NCBI GenBank assembly: GCA_942492445.1
Contig: CALOEW010000074.1
Coordinates: 1 to 51,527, forward strand
Origin: NORP240 sp942492445
Lineage (GTDB): Bacteria; Pseudomonadota; Gammaproteobacteria; Pseudomonadales; Pseudohongiellaceae
DNA: 51,527 nucleotides
Direction of reading: 5' to 3'
Each line of letters begins with the position of its first letter. Position 1 is the stretch's first letter. Below are positions 34,390 to 42,498 of the stretch, piece after piece. The position numbers and the translations under genes are program-made. The notes below the pieces were generated by a model. The model ran no database searches. It was given only the letters and a program-made list of their open reading frames with translations, and had not been told where the DNA came from.

Positions 34390-34437
34390 GATGCCACACA
34401 AGGCACATGAAACTGACTATCAGGCAGAAAGTAAGCC

Positions 34438-35208
34438 TTGCATAAAACCACCAACAACTATCATCAGCCCCTGGTAAGCGTCATCATGCCAGCTTACAAC
34501 GCTTCCCGTTATCTGGAACAGGCCGCCCGGTCTGTATTCAATCAGACCTATAGCAATTGGGAACTGCTTATCACCGATGACGCATCCCTGGACAACACTC
34601 TTGAGATCGCCAGGCAGCTTGAGGCTGCTGACCCACGGGTTGTGGTATTGGCTAAAGACAAGAATTCGGGCGTAGCGGATTCCCGAAATGTGGCACTTGA
34701 AAGAGCACGAGGCAAATTCATAGCGTTCCTGGACAGTGACGACTTGTGGCTCCCGGAGAAACTGAGTAAACAGGTTGCGTACATGGAAAGCAATAAAGTG
34801 CGGATCTGCTATTCAGCATACCAGCGTATTGATGAGGCCAGCAGAGTGATCGGCACAGTAACTCCTCCCGCACGAGTCGACTACGGCCTCATGTTGAAAA
34901 GCAATTTCATCGGAAACCTTACAGGAATCTACAACGCGCAGGCTCTTGGCAAACAATTTTTCCCAGAAATCGGGCACGAGGACTATGTGGCCTGGTTGAT
35001 GTTGGTCAAAAAGTCAGGGGAAGCACGCTCGATTAACGAAACCCTGGCGCTTTATCGAGTTTATGGCGGATCTATTTCAGGCAACAAACTCAAAGCAGCG
35101 CAATGGCAATGGAAGATATATCGACAACATCTTGCACTCGGCCCACTACAGAGCAGTCATCTCATGCTGAGCTATTTCAGATACGCACTCGGCAAAAGAG
35201 CCACATGA
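34438..35208 (+). CDS. Family 2 glycosyltransferase
   Basis: 256 aa from a TTG at 34438; a stop lies two codons upstream and the next ATG is inside the first beta-strand (VSVIMPAYN), so TTG is the only good start. GT-A fold features: VSVIMPAYNASRYLEQAARSV, ITDDASLDNTLEIA, RNVALERARGKFIAFLDSDDLW (DxD motif) and GHEDYVAWLMLVKKSG. It transfers a sugar from a nucleotide donor at the cytoplasmic face. The C-terminus SHLMLSYFRYALGKRAT resembles many O-antigen transferases. Confidence 0.9.
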   Translation: MHKTTNNYHQPLVSVIMPAYNASRYLEQAARSVFNQTYSNWELLITDDASLDNTLEIARQLEAADPRVVVLAKDKNSGVADSRNVALERARGKFIAFLDSDDLWLPEKLSKQVAYMESNKVRICYSAYQRIDEASRVIGTVTPPARVDYGLMLKSNFIGNLTGIYNAQALGKQFFPEIGHEDYVAWLMLVKKSGEARSINETLALYRVYGGSISGNKLKAAQWQWKIYRQHLALGPLQSSHLMLSYFRYALGKRAT

Positions 35209-35287
35209 GCTCCCCGGTCTCTTGCCCATGCTGGCCCACAATATCATGACGGGAAGGGTTTCAGCCGCCTGAATCCGATTACATCCA

Positions 35288-35306
35288 GGCAACCTCTGAT
35301 TAATCA
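35288..35306. repeat. Copy of the GGAANCTCTGATTAA motif
   Basis: GGCAACCTCTGATTAATCA lies between the convergent GT2 and GT4 genes and touches the GT4 stop. Confidence 0.5.
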
Positions 35307-36386
35307 ACGTGAATTATTGACTATACCTTCAAGATAAGATTCCAACTTATCTGCCTGCCTGGAAAGCAGAAAATTCTCCAGTATATTCTGATAGGCGAAA
35401 TTCCCCATCCGGGCCAGTTTGTCCTCGGACTCAAGCAGTTCCAGGATCCTTGCTGCAATTGCTTCAACATCGTGTGGCTTGACAAGAAACCCGCTTTTCC
35501 CTTCAAGAATGATTTCCGGAATGCCCCCGACGCGGGTGGCAATGCAGGGCTTTTTGCACAAACCCGCCTCTATGAATACCAACCCGAAGGCTTCCTCAAT
35601 TGAGGGTTGCAGGAAAATGTCACAGGCCATCATCCATTCCATGGCATTGCTTACCTGACCGAGAAGGATGGCAGAATCCTGCAGTTGCAGTTCCTCAATC
35701 AGGGAATGCAGGCGCTCGTATTCCGTGCTGTCTCCGTCCCCTCCTATATACAGCTTAACTTCGGGTATCCTGGCTCTTACCAACGCCAGGGCCCGGATAC
35801 TGTCATCGTGCCCCTTGATCGTCCCCAGGTGCCCAAGCGACAGAATAACCGGCCGGTCGCCTAATCCCAGTCTGCTCTTGACCCGTTCTTTTTCTTCAAT
35901 TTCCGGTACAGCGGCGGGATCGATCCCCCAATAGATCACTTCGATCTTGTCCTCGGGTAAACCCAGCTGCTTGTGCATTCTGGACTTTCGCTCTTTTGAG
36001 ACGGCAATGTAGGAATCCAGGAATCTGTAGTACATACTGCGCTTCCAGCCGGATCTGTAAAAATGCAGTTTTGAACGGTGGATCGTACCAACTGAAGGAA
36101 CCCCGAGCACCTTGCCCACCAGGCCCATGTACAGGGCTGAAGCTTCACAATGGCTGAGTATGATGTCCGGTTTGAACTTGTATGTGAATCGAAGCAGCCG
36201 GAGAAACAGTATGTAATCGAATTTCCGACGCTTCTTTTCCATCACATTCCAGCGATCGCTTTTCGGGTACCTCTTTGAAACCCATTGCGGTGGGCTCGAA
36301 AAAGTAATCAGGCTGACCTGATGACCCTTTCCATCAAGCGACATCAATTCTTCCGCAACTCTTTTGGTGCGGCCACCTTTTTCCAT
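35304..36386 (-). CDS. Family 4 glycosyltransferase (start unclear)
   Basis: 360 aa from the first ATG (36386). GT-B fold: SMEKGGRTKRVAEELMSL near the N-terminus, ILSLGHLGTIKGHDDSIRAL (start of the C-terminal domain) and PSIEEAFGLVFIEAGLCKKPCIATRVGGIPEII (donor-binding E-x7-E motif). In-frame codons before the ATG read IRILIAVNS, the expected first beta-strand, with no ATG, GTG or TTG. ATC at 36413 sits 7 nt after an AGGA Shine-Dalgarno, just where ATG should be. So the real protein is probably 369 aa, starting from a mutated, misread or non-canonical start. It follows the GT2 gene by 19-46 bp. Confidence 0.88.
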   Translation of the reverse strand: MEKGGRTKRVAEELMSLDGKGHQVSLITFSSPPQWVSKRYPKSDRWNVMEKKRRKFDYILFLRLLRFTYKFKPDIILSHCEASALYMGLVGKVLGVPSVGTIHRSKLHFYRSGWKRSMYYRFLDSYIAVSKERKSRMHKQLGLPEDKIEVIYWGIDPAAVPEIEEKERVKSRLGLGDRPVILSLGHLGTIKGHDDSIRALALVRARIPEVKLYIGGDGDSTEYERLHSLIEELQLQDSAILLGQVSNAMEWMMACDIFLQPSIEEAFGLVFIEAGLCKKPCIATRVGGIPEIILEGKSGFLVKPHDVEAIAARILELLESEDKLARMGNFAYQNILENFLLSRQADKLESYLEGIVNNSR

Positions 36387-36432
36387 TGAGTTTACTGCAA
36401 TCAGGATTCTGATAGGACTATCCTCACAAAAC

Positions 36433-37461
36433 TCAGAGTGTCACAGAGTGATCCAGTTGTTGGGGAATTCCATCGGCAAACTGCTCGTAGAGCAATCTGG
36501 CGTCTTTGTGTGGGTCGTCCAACGGATCCCAGATAGGGAACAGCCTTCTTCGAATGGCAAAATACAGTCTGTCAATCTTATTGGCCAGGCTGATAGGCAG
36601 GCACATCCACCTTAGAACGAGAAATATCCGCCTCCGCATGGCCCAGTTATAAATTGATTCTTCCGAGTAAAATCTGTACCCCCAGCGCTTTTCAAAGAGT
36701 CTGCTTGAGGCGCTGGTAATCCGCGAATTCCAACGGAGGTTGAAGTATTTCAAATCTGAAAGATTGGCTCTGGTTCCCAGATTATCGAACATAATGATAC
36801 TTCGTGGCTCGACCAGGAGCTTCTGTCCGCTCGCCTTGAGTTGCATTCCGATATCAAGATGCTCGCGTATAGTCATTCTCGGCAATTCGACAGACTTGAA
36901 AATGTCAGTCCTGAACATAACTCCATGCAGTTCAAATGCCTGCGTTTCCGTAATCTCTTTTGGAAGGTCTTCGGGTCTGGCCCGTCTGAAGGTCTTGTGT
37001 TCAATCAGATAGGGCTCGTTTTCTACTTCAACAACTCTCAATTCGGTTGTAAAGAGGTGATTTCGAACCGCCGCTCCCTCGTCAACACCGGCTCTTTCCA
37101 AAGTGACGGGATTAATAACCGCAGCACCGGTCTCATCGCCGGTTTCGATGAGAGGCGGTAACCAGTTTTCGGTGGGTCGTGAATCGTTATCCATGAAAAA
37201 GGTATACTTGGTGCTCAGATTATCGCGCAGCTTATCAAACGCTTCTATCGGAATTATTCTTCCATAATTGAAAATTCTGAAATTGTCTCTGCCCTCAAGA
37301 CGCTGCCTGGCCAGTTCAAGGTCCTTCCTCGGATAACCGAGATCGAGAATGAAAAGCTCAAACAATTCCGGATCCGTGTAGGCGTAAATATCTTCGATAC
37401 ATTGCGCCAGTTCCGAGTACCGGTCTCTTGGAGTCACGACTATTGTGACTGGCTTCTGCAT
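36433..37461 (-). CDS. Family 2-type glycosyltransferase
   Basis: 342 aa. A GT-A-like N-terminal domain: VTIVVTPRDRYSELAQCIEDI, LFILDLGYPRKDLEL and YTFFMDNDSRPTENWLPPL (an Asp-rich motif in the DxD place), then HGVMFRTDIFKSVELPRMTIREHLDIGMQL. The C-terminal third is basic and hydrophobic (MRRRIFLVLRWMCLPISLANK) and may lie on the membrane. Acceptor unknown. It is in series with the two GT4 genes on the minus strand. Confidence 0.82.
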   Translation of the reverse strand: MQKPVTIVVTPRDRYSELAQCIEDIYAYTDPELFELFILDLGYPRKDLELARQRLEGRDNFRIFNYGRIIPIEAFDKLRDNLSTKYTFFMDNDSRPTENWLPPLIETGDETGAAVINPVTLERAGVDEGAAVRNHLFTTELRVVEVENEPYLIEHKTFRRARPEDLPKEITETQAFELHGVMFRTDIFKSVELPRMTIREHLDIGMQLKASGQKLLVEPRSIIMFDNLGTRANLSDLKYFNLRWNSRITSASSRLFEKRWGYRFYSEESIYNWAMRRRIFLVLRWMCLPISLANKIDRLYFAIRRRLFPIWDPLDDPHKDARLLYEQFADGIPQQLDHSVTL

Positions 37462-37627
37462 TGTCTTACTCCTTCGCCAATTGCTCTTCGAACTACAACC
37501 CGCTATCCACAGAATCTTTTCCCATTACACCGCCCTGACCGGCCGGTGAATGCAGGCATCGATGTGCCTCGGCATTGGACTCGGCAGAAGACCCCGGCAT
37601 CGTGGTACGTATGCAGAGGTTTCTTAG

Positions 37628-37652
37628 GGAATCTCTGATTCATCAGAGGTTC
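37628..37652. repeat. Inverted pair of the GGAANCTCTGATTAA motif
   Basis: AATCTCTGAT and ATCAGAGGTT are separated by two bases, immediately after the stop of the GT4 gene at 37654. Confidence 0.55.
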
Positions 37653-37653
37653 A

Positions 37654-38736
37654 TTAGAATTTTCTCCCGGTGTAACAATCCAGATAAGAGTTGTAGGTGT
37701 TCATTAAGGAAAATTCCGCCTTGATCAGTTCCCGGGCCGAATGCCCTAGATCTGAAATCAGCGCAATGTTCTGTACGATCTTCAGCATGGCCTGATATAG
37801 AGCCTCCGAAGTCTGTTCCCTGACCAGGATCCCGGTTTCACCATCGTGGACCAGTGTCGGGTTGCCACCGACATCTGTTGCTATCGCGGGTATACCCCGG
37901 GCCATAGCTTCCATAATGACCATCGACAGGCCCTCGCTTTCGGATGCCACAACCAGCACATCAATTTCCTGATAGATTCGGTCAATATCGGGTTCCTGCC
38001 CCCTGAAAATTACAATCTCGTCGCCAATTTGACTGGCACGCTCTCGAAGCTGGGATTCGAGGGGACCGTCTCCAAAAAATATAAGCTCAAATGGAGGTCC
38101 ACTCTGTGTTCCGTGTTTACAGGTTTCGGCCAGCCTGGCTACAGCTTCCAGCAACAGCATTTGTCCCTTAACGGGAACCATGCGACCTACCGATCCGAAT
38201 CGGACTGACCTGGAGGAGTTTTGCTGTGGCCTTTCCGGTACAAACACACCATTCTGCACGACGACAAGTTTACCGGGGTCCCAATCGTGGTTGGCCATAA
38301 ACACTTCACGACCAGATTCAGTCACGAATGCAATGAAATCGATGAAGGGACGGGATACAAAGTAAAGAAGCCTGAGGCCAAGAGAGTCATCGGGGAACAA
38401 TCCGTGACGTGTGTAGACAATCTTTTTCCCAACAAGAAATGGCAGAATAGGTGCTACAAACTTGAACGCTCCCCTACTATGCAGGTGTATTACGTCAAAA
38501 CGCGTGAATACCTTGTACAGTTCAAGATAACGGCGCAACCTGCCACGACCTGGTTCACTGAGAATCAATGGAATTTTCCTGACCCCTACATCATCGGCCA
38601 GAAACTCATTCCGGGCGCCAAGGCTGAGAATCTGCGCATCCACATCATTGGATCTCTGCAATTCCGCAAGCTCTATGGTGATTCGCTCGGCACCACCCAG
38701 ATTCAGGCTCGAGAGAATGTGTAGTACTGAAAGCAT
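37654..38736 (-). CDS. Family 4 glycosyltransferase
   Basis: 360 aa from the ATG at 38736 (MLSVLHILSSLNLGGAERITIE); the longer frame has a non-family extension. GT-B features: LNLGGAERITIELAEL, VIHLHSRGAFKFV, FGSVGRMVPVKGQMLLLEAV and VVASESEGLSMVIMEAMARGIPAIATDVGG (E-x7-E). Probably adds a hexose in repeat-unit assembly. The gap upstream to the ligase gene (~230 bp) carries another copy of the dispersed motif. Confidence 0.92.
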   Translation of the reverse strand: MLSVLHILSSLNLGGAERITIELAELQRSNDVDAQILSLGARNEFLADDVGVRKIPLILSEPGRGRLRRYLELYKVFTRFDVIHLHSRGAFKFVAPILPFLVGKKIVYTRHGLFPDDSLGLRLLYFVSRPFIDFIAFVTESGREVFMANHDWDPGKLVVVQNGVFVPERPQQNSSRSVRFGSVGRMVPVKGQMLLLEAVARLAETCKHGTQSGPPFELIFFGDGPLESQLRERASQIGDEIVIFRGQEPDIDRIYQEIDVLVVASESEGLSMVIMEAMARGIPAIATDVGGNPTLVHDGETGILVREQTSEALYQAMLKIVQNIALISDLGHSARELIKAEFSLMNTYNSYLDCYTGRKF

Positions 38737-38922
38737 AATTTCGGTTCTTCCCCGGTTTTCGGTTGTTGTTATTTCATTGTCCTGGCGCGCTGGAGCATAC
38801 CGCTTGTGCCAGCCAATATTCCGCTTGTTTCTGTCTCGCAATGTTCATGCGTATCGGGTGAATTGCACCTACCGATGTTCGGTTTTCTTCCCTGCTGTTC
38901 GTGTGACGTTTGTCGACAGCCA

Positions 38923-38938
38923 GGGCAACCTCTGATTC
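38923..38938. repeat. Copy of the GGAANCTCTGATTAA motif
   Basis: GGGCAACCTCTGATTC lies between the O-ligase and GT4 genes. Confidence 0.45.
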
Positions 38939-38963
38939 GTTCTGACACTGAACCAAGGGCTGT

Positions 38964-40250
38964 CTAGGTAAGAATTACCCTCACCACGACGTACATGCCG
39001 ATAACTGAACCGAAAGAGCCTGCCATGGCATACCTGAAGAGTTTTTCCGGTTGCTTGAGACGCAGATCAGGATCCAATCGAGTGACCCGGGCATAGGAAG
39101 CGGCGCTGAAGGCGCACAACAAATAGAGAAAAGCCGAGTAACTTCTGCTTAAGAAGAAGGCACAAAAAAGAAACCCAAGCAGCGAGAACAGAATACTCGC
39201 GTTAAGTGCCAATGCACGATTCAGCTCAGTGGATTCCAGACTCTTGAACCCATTCTCCATAAGCAGACTACGATAATGAACCGTGATACTCAACGTTGTG
39301 ACCAGTGAAATGACGATAATACTCAGCCACAGGATGTACCCGACCAGACCCAGTTCACTCATCACAAGCACGAAGGAATTATGCGCCGTGATGGGCGAGT
39401 AATCGATGAATGCCCCCATGCCCACGCCGAGGATAGGGTTCTGTTCCAGCAATTGCATACCGGTATACCAGGAATCTGCTCGCTCCATGGCACTTGATTC
39501 AAGCTCAATCGCCCGGAACTGGGCGAATATCACGGCAACGACCGGCAATAGTGCCAATCCCACCAGCAGCGCCTTCTTCCTGCCGTACCTGTAATAGATA
39601 TAGACCGCCACCATGCCCAGAGCACTCAATAAAGTACCCCGTGAATCGGTAAGGTAAATGCCGTACATCAGCGCCACCAGGATTCCGAGTGCTGCGGCGC
39701 GCATCAGGAAAAGGCTACTGTGACGGAAAAAATAGGCAGCAAAAGGAATGCACATTACAAAATATTGACCTAAATCGTTTGGATCATCCAGCAGGCCAAA
39801 GAAAGTAATCCGTGTACCCTGGCTCAGGCGGGAACCAGTCCATCCTATACCATCGACACTGCTCTTTTGTACGATTCCGTTATGAACCATGAGCAGACTG
39901 AAACCTAACAACAGAAGGATAATGATGTGCTGCTTACTGATCGACACGCCGTGACTGGAATACAGTATGAAGGGAAGAAATGCAGTTAGAATGAAAATCT
40001 GTGCATCACTTACACCACCGCCTAACCAGCCATTGGCAATACCCGACATTATAATAGTCACAACCATTGCGCTGAGAAGCCAGAACTCAGCACCGAAGTT
40101 TTTGAATTTATTCTCAATAAAAAAGATGGCAAAGGCCACGCAGATCAGAATTGCAGTGACAGGCCTCTCTATTTCTAGCCCGAATTGTGGCCACTCGAGT
40201 ACCTGCAGCACAAACAGGACCTGCCAGACGAGAAGTAGAATGAAGGACAT
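38964..40250 (-). CDS. O-antigen ligase/polymerase-like membrane protein
   Basis: 428 aa with about 10-12 TM helices. The Wzy_C-type region is visible as SMERADSWYTGMQLLEQNPILGVG followed by ITAHNSFVLVMSELGLVGYILW, with the conserved His-Asn-Ser. An earlier loop carries FFGLLDDPNDLGQYFVMCIPFA. Such proteins join polysaccharide repeat units or ligate them to lipid or protein. It resembles the exosortase A-associated O-ligase group and lies beside xrtA, supporting that link. Substrate unknown. Confidence 0.85.
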   Translation of the reverse strand: MSFILLLVWQVLFVLQVLEWPQFGLEIERPVTAILICVAFAIFFIENKFKNFGAEFWLLSAMVVTIIMSGIANGWLGGGVSDAQIFILTAFLPFILYSSHGVSISKQHIIILLLLGFSLLMVHNGIVQKSSVDGIGWTGSRLSQGTRITFFGLLDDPNDLGQYFVMCIPFAAYFFRHSSLFLMRAAALGILVALMYGIYLTDSRGTLLSALGMVAVYIYYRYGRKKALLVGLALLPVVAVIFAQFRAIELESSAMERADSWYTGMQLLEQNPILGVGMGAFIDYSPITAHNSFVLVMSELGLVGYILWLSIIVISLVTTLSITVHYRSLLMENGFKSLESTELNRALALNASILFSLLGFLFCAFFLSRSYSAFLYLLCAFSAASYARVTRLDPDLRLKQPEKLFRYAMAGSFGSVIGMYVVVRVILT

Positions 40251-40331
40251 GGGAGAAACAACCTCTCAAAGGAACGTAATTCGCTGTCAATTAGGGCTTG
40301 CTTGTCGCGCATGGCTGACATCACTCATGCG

Positions 40332-40544
40332 TTAATCTACGTGTTCCAGCGCGGGAAACATCGCTTCCAGGAAGCGCTCAAGAACAACCGGTGACTCACG
40401 ACAATCCGCACTGTCGCAGGAAACACTGACAGAAATCATCCACGCATCGGATCTGCCGGAAAAGAGTGCCAGAATTTCCAGGAATTTGGCATTTACCTGG
40501 CTAATAGTCCGGTGCCCGCCAATGTTGTACCAATACCAGACCAA
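40332..40544 (-). pseudogene. Detached C-terminal end of the EpsI domain
   Basis: 70 codons directly after, and in frame with, the TGA that ends the exosortase ORF. LVWYWYNIGGHRTISQVNAK is the usual central motif of EpsI-family proteins, and the fragment ends at the normal domain boundary. It has no start codon or Shine-Dalgarno of its own apart from the first codon TTG. Read through the TGA, exosortase plus this piece would be one protein of ~505 aa, typical of XrtA-EpsI fusions. Confidence 0.75.
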
Positions 40545-41852
40545 TCATCTTTGACCGTCTGCCCTTCTCAGAACCAGCTCTTTCACCAGAGTCTGTGAGC
40601 GGTTGCGTCCAAGCTGAACGCGATGGTCCGATTCAGACTGCTCCATCCAGCTGGAACCGTCTGCGAATTCATTGTTGACATTCACCAGCTCAGCACCCTG
40701 TCGCTGGTTCTGGTAGTACGCAATATGAACATCTACCGTATCCTGCTGTATCTGGTACAGGCCATGTAAAAATTGCGTGGCATTGACAAAAACCGGGCTC
40801 CAGCTGTTGCTTTCGGTTTCCAGACTCCGCGGCAACTGACTGACGGACCCGCTGGCGTCGGGTAATCGCAATGCCGTACCCGCTTCGCCGCGGGCATCGA
40901 GTAACACGCTAAGCAGCGGTCCTGAAGCAAGCACAAGCGCGACAATCGCGGCCATTGAAACCACGACTGAACGCCGAACCGGAGGATATGCCGGTTCCCC
41001 GGATTCGGAAACAACGGCGTGAGACTGCCTCGCAAGTCTGTTATTCAGAATAAGAAATGGCACAAGCACTACTATGCCGTAAATGACCCAGCCCAGATTT
41101 GCATGGTCGTCTACGAGTTCACTCTCCATGTTTGTGGAGTCACCTACCAGAATGATAACCAGCACCCTGAGCCAGTTGGCTATCAACGCCAGGAAAACCC
41201 CGGTCGACCCTAGCGCACATGCCTTGTAAATGGACAGGCCAAACATGTCCTTGCAGACCAGTGTCAGTAGCGCCGTCACCAGCAGAAAGCGTAATCCGGC
41301 ACAACTGTCGTCAATGAGGAAAGATCCGCCGGGCAGATGTAATACAAAGCCTTCAACGAATACCGGCCGGTTAATCAGTTGCAGGTTAAATTCCGCCACC
41401 GCCGTAGTCACGACCCTTAGGTAGGGCAGCAAAGGCCACCAGATTGGAATCACAAACAGCAGCACCAGCACGGGAACCGCTGCCAATCTGAACGCAGGAA
41501 ACCCAAAGGCAAAGGCGATCGTCAACAGCAGGATAAAGGGCAGCAACCCCAGCTGTACCGTTTGAATACCGATTTCGCTGGCGACAAACCACAGCAGACT
41601 GCAGCCAAGCAGGAGTGCACCAGACCAGAGATCGGGTCTGATAGCGATCTGCTTGAACCGGTCCCGCTTAAGGTACAACAGATAGCCCGAACAGGCCAAT
41701 GCCAGCAGCCCGGAATGGTCACTGACTTCCTCCAGCCCGAACCACAGAATCAAAAGGACCTTGATCGACTGGTAGTACGCGAGCACAAACAGACCGGTGA
41801 GCAGCACCGCTACCGGTATGATAATGTTGCTGGTTGGATTGACTGGTTTCAT
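40545..41852 (-). CDS. xrtA: Exosortase A with fused EpsI domain, interrupted by in-frame TGA
   Basis: 435 aa. About eight TM helices hold the transpeptidase-like active site: Cys184 in IDDSCAGLRFLL, Arg229 in ANWLRVLVIILVG and His250 in DDHANLGWVIYG, the exosortase triad. Exosortases recognise PEP-CTERM tails of exported proteins and are thought to cleave and attach them to surface polysaccharide. After residue ~290 a periplasmic EpsI domain begins (NATQFLHGLYQIQQDTVDVHIAYYQ). It stops at TGA 40545-40547, while the frame continues with EpsI sequence to 40332. The catalytic half is intact. It heads the minus-strand ligase/GT series and is divergent from prsT. Confidence 0.9.
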   Translation of the reverse strand: MKPVNPTSNIIIPVAVLLTGLFVLAYYQSIKVLLILWFGLEEVSDHSGLLALACSGYLLYLKRDRFKQIAIRPDLWSGALLLGCSLLWFVASEIGIQTVQLGLLPFILLLTIAFAFGFPAFRLAAVPVLVLLFVIPIWWPLLPYLRVVTTAVAEFNLQLINRPVFVEGFVLHLPGGSFLIDDSCAGLRFLLVTALLTLVCKDMFGLSIYKACALGSTGVFLALIANWLRVLVIILVGDSTNMESELVDDHANLGWVIYGIVVLVPFLILNNRLARQSHAVVSESGEPAYPPVRRSVVVSMAAIVALVLASGPLLSVLLDARGEAGTALRLPDASGSVSQLPRSLETESNSWSPVFVNATQFLHGLYQIQQDTVDVHIAYYQNQRQGAELVNVNNEFADGSSWMEQSESDHRVQLGRNRSQTLVKELVLRRADGQR

Positions 41853-42498
41853 TCCCCGGCGACAGCCAACTCAAGGCTTTCCTGGTGCATTTTCGATAAT
41901 TGGAATCTCATCATCCCGCTGCAGTGCCGACTGAACACTGTTGACTGACTGGTGACAGACACTCTACCGTTTCAATCGACTTCTTAACTCTGCCGTCAGC
42001 ACCGATGGTACTGCATGAACAACAAGCTATAAAACAACAAATTAGACGAAAATCATAACAAAGTTTTTCAAAAGTAATTTTGACAGAGTACGCAATGTCG
42101 GTAAAAGTCTGTTCCCTGCTGTTGCCAGCCCTGCAAAGGAGGTGAGAACCCATTGTCAGACGGTGATCGAAGAAATAGTCGCAAGCAGTGTAATCTGTCG
42201 ATCGCCAGTAGGTGGATATGTGAATTTCATCGCAAATTCGAGGCCTGTTTCAGCCAACAGGGGTCAGTTTTACCGAAAGTAATGTAGAATCAGAGCGTTG
42301 GAATAAAAATCTCAAGACCGTTTTAACTGGTCAGCGCCAGCCAGGTTCCGGTCTGGTGCTTTCGACTGACCGGTTCAATCGGGAACTGCTGGCCCGGATA
42401 CGATGGGTTCAATTCTGCTAAGATTTGAATTCGATTACCAGTCCAGCTGACCATAAAGATATTGCAGGAAGCCGCGCCTACTGTTTGGGAGAAAAACT
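41853..42498. other. Divergent 646-bp region between xrtA and prsT
   Basis: It must contain the promoters for xrtA and prsT. A sigma-70-like TTGACA (42080-42085) with TAAAAG (42102-42107) is present. I looked for a sigma-54 GG-N10-GC element, expected for PrsR targets, and found none that convinced me. It contains a perfect Shine-Dalgarno at 42135-42145 before a small candidate ORF, and an inverted repeat CCGGTC/GACCGG (42348-42373). Confidence 0.5.
42153..42287 (+). CDS. Candidate small ORF behind a perfect Shine-Dalgarno
   Basis: AAAGGAGGTGA (42135-42145) is fully complementary to the 16S 3' end and lies at about normal spacing before a TTG at 42153. The frame gives 44 aa (MSDGDRRNSRKQCNLSIASR, then W and a Cys-bearing tail) to a TAG at 42285. 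I recognise no family. It could be a leader peptide or chance. Confidence 0.3.
   Translation: MSDGDRRNSRKQCNLSIASRWICEFHRKFEACFSQQGSVLPKVM

Noticed and set aside
40545..40547. Selenocysteine or recoded Trp at the xrtA TGA
   Set aside because: No SECIS-like hairpin seen directly after it, the position is not a redox site in EpsI proteins, and other genes in the window use TGA as a normal stop.
42135..42145. AAAGGAGGTGA as the end of a 16S rRNA on the minus strand
   Set aside because: The flanking bases do not match the conserved 16S 3' end (GGATCACCTCCTT) and no rRNA sequence adjoins.
41911..42153. 80-codon Cys-rich frame on the minus strand upstream of xrtA
   Set aside because: No motifs and no good Shine-Dalgarno; sits in the AT-rich control region and faces the better supported small ORF.
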